DNA of 64,000 nucleotides, from contig NW_024468913.1 in NCBI RefSeq assembly GCF_011745365.1, forward strand, positions 3,720,001 through 3,784,000, given 5' to 3'. The position numbers and the translations under genes were made by a program. Positions 58,488-64,000 of this stretch are shown piece after piece (position 1 is the stretch's first letter; every line of letters begins with the position of its first letter). Source of the DNA: Cryphonectria parasitica EP155 (lineage: Eukaryota > Ascomycota > Sordariomycetes > Diaporthales > Cryphonectriaceae). The notes below the pieces were generated by a model that saw only the letters and a program-made list of their open reading frames with translations, was not told where the DNA came from and ran no database searches.

Positions 58488-60244
58488 ATGCCTTCCCACG
58501 CCTGGAATGAGGAGAATATGGCTGATGCCCTCTTCGATATTATAGATAACCATTTATCTTTACGAAAATCAGCCAAGAAACACGGAATCGCCCCCCAAAC
58601 GCTGTCAGATCGGCTGCATGCAGGGTCCTCAGTTCAAGAAGCAAAGAAACCTCAACAACGCCTTTCTACTACTGAGGAAAAGAAGATATTGAGATGAATC
58701 ATCAAGTAGGAGAGCTTAGGATATGCTCCATTAGCTTCTGCTGTGCGTGGTGTTGTAGGAGCCCTCCTCAAGCAGAAGGGAGATCTCAATGCCCTTGGCT
58801 GCAAATGGATAGAGGGCTTCAAGAAGAGAAATCCTCAAATTCGCCATAAAATAGGCACTCGCCAGGAAGCCACCAGATACGATGCCTTCACTCCGAAAGC
58901 TGTTAACTAGTATTTCGACATTCGCGAGAAGGAATATGGGTGGATCGAGCCACAGCTTACAGTAAATGTGGATAAGGGTGGCATTATGACTGGATATGGT
59001 AAATTTCTATGGAATTCTCATCTCAGAGCTCCTGAATTGATACTTTTGATAGGCCTGAACTCGCTGGTTCTTGGATCCTCTGAAAAAAAGAAGGCATTCC
59101 TTAAAAGCAGCTAGGACAGAAGCTGGGTTACTCTCATTGAAAGCTGTACAGCTACAGGCTAGCTTCTCGACCCAGGCATCATCTTCAAGGGCAAAGATCT
59201 TCAAAAACAGTGGTTTTCTGAAGATATGGAGCAGTCTGTGCTAACCTGGCGCGTGATTACTAGTCAAAACGGCTGAATAAGCAATGAAATCGCGGTAGCG
59301 TGGCTTGAGGATGTTTTCCTCCTTCAGATGAATATTCTCCGTGAGAATGATATATCTCGGGCTATCCTCCTCATCCTAGATAGCTATAATAGCCATACAT
59401 CAGTAAGTTAAGATCTTTTGAAGCTCAAGGTGGTATTTCTCGAGGATAATGTGCTGATATAAAACAGCTGGAGTTCATAGCTTCTTGCTACTTGAATAAC
59501 ATTTTCCTTTGCTTTCTCCCCGCATACACCTTCCACAGCCTCCAGCCACTAGATAACGGCATATTTGCTGTACTGAAAGCAGCCTATCGGAAAGAACTTC
59601 AAAAGTTGCAAGATCTTACAGACTCAGCCCCTGTTAACAAGATCAACTTTCTACGGTATCTCATCACAGCCAGGGCAGCAATCACTCCTAAAGTAGTAAA
59701 AGGAGGATGGAGACATAGTGGCAACTATCCAATTAATCGCCATAAAGCCCTATCTCATGAGGAAATCCAGGAGGATAAGCAAAAACGAGGAGCAGATGAG
59801 TTGGAGAAGGACGAGGAGAATGAGCCCATTTCCCATGAATTTATTACTGCTATAGGCCGAGACCGAAGCTACAACGAACGCAGCAAGTTGAGGAGGATCG
59901 CAAATCACCTTAAAGACCTCCAAGCTGAGGTTATCTTGCTCCGACAGCGAAATGCCTCCCTTAAGGCTCAGAACGAGGCCATTTCGAAGACCCGAAAGCG
60001 CAAGAAGATCCCCAATCCTAACAAACGCTTTATGACTATTTCAGAGGCACTTTCGGCTGGAGAAGAGGCCAATACAGCCCAGGAAGAGGAGGATTTGCCT
60101 GCTGAGGATATTGTGGAGGTTCAAGACGAGGTTGACGAGGAGGACTCTGAGGACGATAATGCAGACATTCCACGTAAGGATTCACCACCAATTCGTCGAT
60201 CTTCTGGGCGGACTAGCCGTATGCCAACTAGATATTTGGAATGA
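58488..60244 (+). pseudogene. Pogo-like transposase, inactivated by six premature stops
   Basis: The frame starts at 58488 (MPSHAWNEENMADALFDI), an N-terminal psq/CENP-B type helix-turn-helix. It runs to 59402, then an intron 59403-59467 (GTAAGT to AACAG), then 59468-60244; the full frame is 563 codons. The catalytic core shows TVNVDKGGIMTGYGK, then ILDSYNSHTS, and across the splice LEFIASCYLNN to HSLQPLDNGIF. Stops lie at 58695, 58707, 58908, 59112, 59160 and 59274, all in exon 1. None is a frameshift: four read TAG where Gln is expected, one TGA where Arg fits, and one TGA where Trp fits. Exon 2 is intact and ends in an acidic, coiled-coil-like tail. No functional protein is expected. Confidence 0.9.
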
Positions 60245-60354
60245 GGAAATTTAGATCATTTCGATGATATATTTATTATTATTATACGATTTGAAGTGAA
60301 TTATTTCTATATACTTGAAAAGGTGGCAATTGTGTGGGCCATTTCGCATTTTAG

Positions 60355-60396
60355 TGTCCGGCGGGTACGGGTGTCCGGCAAGGGGGGGTCAGACAG
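60355..60396 (-). repeat. Right terminal inverted repeat, 42 bp
   Basis: It ends GGGGGGGTCAGACAG, the exact reverse complement of the left end, followed by TA at 60397-60398. Confidence 0.93.
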
Positions 60397-60398
60397 TA

Positions 60399-60847
60399 TC
60401 CTATGAACAATTGAAGACAGTTAGGGAGAGTCCTTCGGGATACCCGTTAATCAAAAGTGGATGACCAGACTGGTGATGCCATGAAGGGTGACGATGCAGT
60501 CCACGGCCAGAAAAGTATTGGTCCATTCCAGGGCTGAAAAGTTTGCCTCTGATTGCTTCTGATACGGATGTCTCCTTTTCCCTTTGGTTTCCTTGTTTTT
60601 GTTTGTTTTTGTTTTTGTATTTTCTTTTCGTAAAGTTTTCTTATGATGGCCAGACTTCATCATATTTTGCCAATTTCACGGCAGTTTGTGGATGATATTC
60701 GGCTGTTCAGGAATAGTATCTTGTGCAATGTTTTACACTTGCTTCAGAGCAGTCTACACCAGGCGGTACTATGTTATCGTCAACCTGATCGTGGATGACT
60801 TGGTTCCTCAGTCGGATGGATAGAAAATGGCCGCCCAGGAAGCCACC
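60399..60847. other. Intergenic region right of the transposon
   Basis: About 450 bp with T-rich runs near 60590-60630. No gene is seen. Confidence 0.45.
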
Positions 60848-62576
60848 TTAGAACATCTCGGTGTCCCCCTCCTCGTCCAAATCGCTCAGCGAAAGGACAG
60901 AAATACAGGGCATATCGACGTCACCGTCTGAGTCTGAGTCGTCGCTGAGAGACATAAGCGCCGTGAGGTCATAGTCGAAGTATTCGGACAAGTAGCGCTC
61001 GACCTCGTGGGCCACATGCTCGGCCTTGCGGTTCTTCTGGTAACAGACGTTGAAGCGTACGAGGGGGGTACTGGTTGCGCCCAAGTGCGCACTCATTCAG
61101 CATCTGGGCCCACCTCCTAAGGGCCTTTGTCCTGGGCGTGGGCTTGCTGGTGCGACCCGCCTTCTTCTGCCGCCGCTGCTTCGTGTGCATGGCCTTCTTG
61201 ACCTGCTTGTCGATCCCATCTCCAATGTTACGGTGGGAACGCTTGGCTGTAGCCTTGTTGGTGGGCGATTGGTGTAGGGAAATGGATGATATGGCCGCGA
61301 GCATGTCTTGCATGTCGTACAACGCAGCGTCCTCCCTTTGCTCCACCTTGGCGGCCGTGTCCTCGATCCAGGCCTCTGCCTCGGCTGCCTCGCGATTCCC
61401 GAGGACGATAGATGCGTTATGGTTGATCTCGGGCTCGGTCTCCTTCTTTATGCTGAGAGTCTGAGCGGGAGGCTGCTGAGGTTGGTTTCGATCAGACAGA
61501 AGCCGCTCGAACAGCCTGTGATAGACGACGAGGTCAAAGTCACCACTCGTGGACATATTGGCCCGCTTGGAGGGACGGTCCTCAGAATCGTTGGGTGGTG
61601 CGCGCTTGGTTGCGTGACCGACCTCCCAAGCCTCGGGCGAAGCTTTGAAGTGATAGGTCGGGGCACGAGGAGCAACCTGCTGCTGAGCGTGTTTCTTAGG
61701 CGGAGTAAAGAAGATTGGGGCCAGATGAGGCTTTTGATATTCGACAACGAGGTCGTTGTCATCACCCGCGGCTATACGCAGACGCTTGGAAGGACGGTCT
61801 TCATATTTGTTGTCCCGGACCCGCTTCGTCGCCGTCGGTGGCATCAGCAAAAGTTCGTCATTGGAAGCCTTGAGTGATAGGACGAGTTGGGTAGAAGCCT
61901 GGGATGGGACGAGAGCGTCACATGGTAGGATGGAAATCGCGGGCTGAATGGTGGCGACGGTGATATCTCCGATGAGCTGAATATTCCTGCGACTTTGGGC
62001 CTGGAATTCATCCTCGTGGCTCACACCAACCTAGGGTGTGTGCCGTTGATAGATGATCAGGCTCTGGCAGCTGGCACTTATGGTCTCAACGAGGGAGGAG
62101 ATCTCATTTCGAGCCTTAGTGGTGAGGCCATTCTGGCACCGTGCCACATAACGGACAAGTGCGAGTTGCTGATGGACGTCTGTCATATGCTTGCAGCATT
62201 AGAATCTATACAGACAGATTTTGAGGGTAGGGACAGGAAGAAATGGTATCCAATTACTGGTGGGTTCAATGTCGGAGGCATAGAGCAGGGACTGGGTTGA
62301 AGGCTGTTCGGGCTCAGTGTCGAGCTGTCGAATCAAGAGGTCGCAAAACCCCGTATCGAGCAGGGAGCGAAGCCAGTGGTATTGGTCATGGTAAAATAGG
62401 GCCAGTGCTTGCATCTTCTGGAAGTCCTCCTTCAGGCCCGTGATACGCTGCTGGCTCTGCTGGTAGATGCGAGCGATGAGGATAGCCACCAGGACACGAA
62501 TAGCGAGAGGCAGAACGGGGAGGACGCGTTCTGCGACCTCGAAGAGGGCGAGGATGGCGAGGATGTAGAACAACAT
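60848..62576 (-). pseudogene. Membrane-anchored hypothetical protein, frame apparently broken twice
   Basis: Exon A (62576-62258) starts with two hydrophobic segments (MLFYILAILALFEVAE and PLAIRVLVAILIARIY), then a helical part. A good intron (62180-62257, branch TTCTAAT) joins exon B, which runs in frame to a TAG at 62033-62031. The same frame then stays open for over 1 kb (62030 to 60969), with repeated EDRPSKR-type basic motifs separated by acidic stretches. At the G6 run 61063-61068 the sensible reading moves by one base and continues to 60848 in an acidic tail (SLSDDSDSDGDVDMP). So the locus looks like one gene with a nonsense codon and a homopolymer frameshift. Alternatives are a 155-residue protein from exons A-B, or an unseen intron spanning the TAG. 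I know no family. Confidence 0.5.
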
Positions 62577-64000
62577 TGTGAGTCCTGTTAATTTTGCAGA
62601 ACCGATTCAGAGAATATGTGGTCGTGATGGATGTGTGCAGTATGGAGAGTCTGGCTGCGCAGTTGGAGGAAAGGAAAAGTGATGAATATCTTGGGGAAAT
62701 GGTGGGCGTGTCTATATAGTAAAGATACAACCCCAAAAACTGCAGCCTGGAAACAGTGGGGGACAACGCGTTCAGTGAAGCGGTAAAGTTTCCATTTACA
62801 GTGAGCAGGTCTGCTTTACCCATGGTAACTATCAGCATAATTCACAACTCCTTGACTCCCATTCTAAAGTAAAACTCACACCAAGAATACTGTTAAATGC
62901 GTCTCGTGCCATTTAAGTACTGATTGAAGTTGTATTATCCACAGACCAGCGAGGCAACCCCTGCATAGGCCACACACAGCTCTTGTCCGATTCTTTTTTC
63001 TGATTGAGTCCGATGTTCGGTGTGTGGATTGGGTAGCATGTCCAGTGCAGCTGCAAATGCGGCGCGCTTCCATGGTCGTCATTCTCAGATACATCGCCAG
63101 AGTGACTGCTTCACCCCAATACTCAAAGTTATGATCACATCCCCTGGGATCATTTACCTTTGCGTTTTCGCCTCCAAAGCTGCACACGTTAGATAGAATG
63201 CAAAGTTCACTTGAATACTGGGGCATGAGCTGGAACTTTCTATGGTGAATGCTGCGGCAGATGGTTCAGTAAGAAGAATCAAAAGTAACGATCAATGTAT
63301 TTGCCCAATATCTATAACCACGGTGGAGAGAACAAAAAGTAAATATGTACAATGACCGTTTCCAAAGCAGCCACTTGACTTTGTTTAACAGCCATATTGA
63401 AACTTGAAACACCACTGACATATGAACAATCACAGTGTCAAGGGAACATTGGAGTTTGTTTCGCTAGATTCTCTAAACTTTTGTTGTGATGGCTCGAACC
63501 TTCGGCTGGATCAGGGATATGGAGCGGCCGACTGTCAGCACAGCTGACCAGCACGCCTTTCCGGCCTTTCGAAGTCAGCGATATTGAAAGTCCCTGTAAG
63601 TCTCCATCCTCCGTATGATGAAAAGAATCTGAAATATAGTCAGCCAGAGTTGGCGCCAAGCATGACTCTGTGTTTGCGACCACAGCCGCAGCCACAGCCG
63701 AGAATTTTCCCGCACTATCATCTAGATAGTTTGGTCAAATCGTATCGAGGAGGCAGCAGCTCAAAACACTATCAACATATAGTTTGGGTACCGTGTATCA
63801 GCCGTACTCCCGTGCATGACGGTAACGGCAACGCCGGCTTGGCTTCGATCACTGTTACAAGTGACGTTGAAATATCACGAGAATTGCTGCCTGGTCAGAC
63901 AACAAATCTTGCGCCAAAGCATGACGGTCATCTTTGAGCTGTGTTGGAAAAAGATCATGCTGAATTTTCATGAACATCTGCAGGTGTTATACATCAGGTG
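62577..64000. other. Terminal intergenic region, no gene seen
   Basis: This holds the presumed promoter of the minus-strand hypothetical gene. Remaining open frames (62876-63226 minus, 63584-63937 plus) have no domain or clear start context. Confidence 0.4.

Larger units (their letters stand above)
58193..60396. mobile_element. Pogo-like (Tc1/mariner superfamily) DNA transposon, non-autonomous by decay
   Basis: The 2204 bp element is bounded by perfect 42 bp terminal inverted repeats (58193-58234 and 60355-60396) and a TA duplication. It holds one transposase gene reading rightward. Element size, TA target, N-terminal helix-turn-helix and the DDE-type order fit the fungal pogo/Fot group. The termini have not drifted, so the insertion is either fairly recent or kept by mobilisation in trans. 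No second copy of the terminal repeat is seen in this window. Confidence 0.92.

Noticed and set aside
59403..59491. Frameshift in the transposase
   Set aside because: A GT-AG interval of 65 bp explains the phase change exactly, so I treat it as an intron.

Overview
The window is nuclear DNA of a filamentous ascomycete (Pezizomycotina). The protein-coding genes carry short GT-AG introns, mostly 57-135 bp, often with a CTAAC/CTGAC-like branch site. There is a true Rac-type GTPase, which budding and fission yeasts lack. A pogo-like transposon carries premature stops of mostly C-to-T type, compatible with repeat-induced point mutation. Base composition is balanced outside simple repeats. I cannot name the genus.

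Layout. 1-10.4 kb is gene-dense: a mitochondrial-looking ketopantoate-reductase-fold protein (partial, minus), exosome cofactor LRP1/C1D, a twin-CX9C protein of the MIX17/CHCHD2 type, a UBX-domain protein with a UAS-like N-terminus, SHY1 (cytochrome oxidase assembly) and the kinetochore protein CENP-T, the last two tail to tail with 50 bp between stops. 10.4-13.4 kb has no recognisable gene. 13.4-20.1 kb holds Rac1, the nucleolar RRM protein NOP6 and a long secreted Gly/Asn/Leu-repeat protein. 21.9-23.2 kb is the Rap-like GTPase RSR1, with eight small exons. 23.2-30.4 kb is a 7.2 kb stretch without a supportable gene but with many homopolymer, CT and AG tracts. 30.4-48.1 kb carries a PQ-loop membrane protein, CMS1 (90S pre-ribosome), a small conserved-looking protein, a 2OG-Fe(II) dioxygenase with an 857 bp intron, an unknown 282-aa protein, mitochondrial AIM11, and an unknown 510-aa protein with a Cys/His-rich tail. 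48.1-50.5 kb is mostly a polypurine region. 50.5-55.0 kb has pantothenate kinase and the RGS/membrane protein RAX1. 58.2-60.4 kb is a complete pogo-like element with 42-bp terminal inverted repeats and a dead transposase. 60.8-62.6 kb is a coding region that appears broken by one stop and one frameshift.

Themes. Three products relate to cell polarity (Rac1, RSR1, RAX1), three to rRNA processing (LRP1, NOP6, CMS1) and three to mitochondrial assembly or structure (MIX17-type, SHY1, AIM11). They are scattered single genes, not an operon or a metabolic cluster. I see no biosynthetic gene cluster, no tRNA or rRNA gene and no CRISPR array. The best candidates for something undescribed are the modular Gly-rich secreted protein (17.7-20.1 kb), the 510-aa unknown, the broken membrane-type gene at 61-62.6 kb, and the ketopantoate-reductase-like protein that has lost its dinucleotide-binding glycines.
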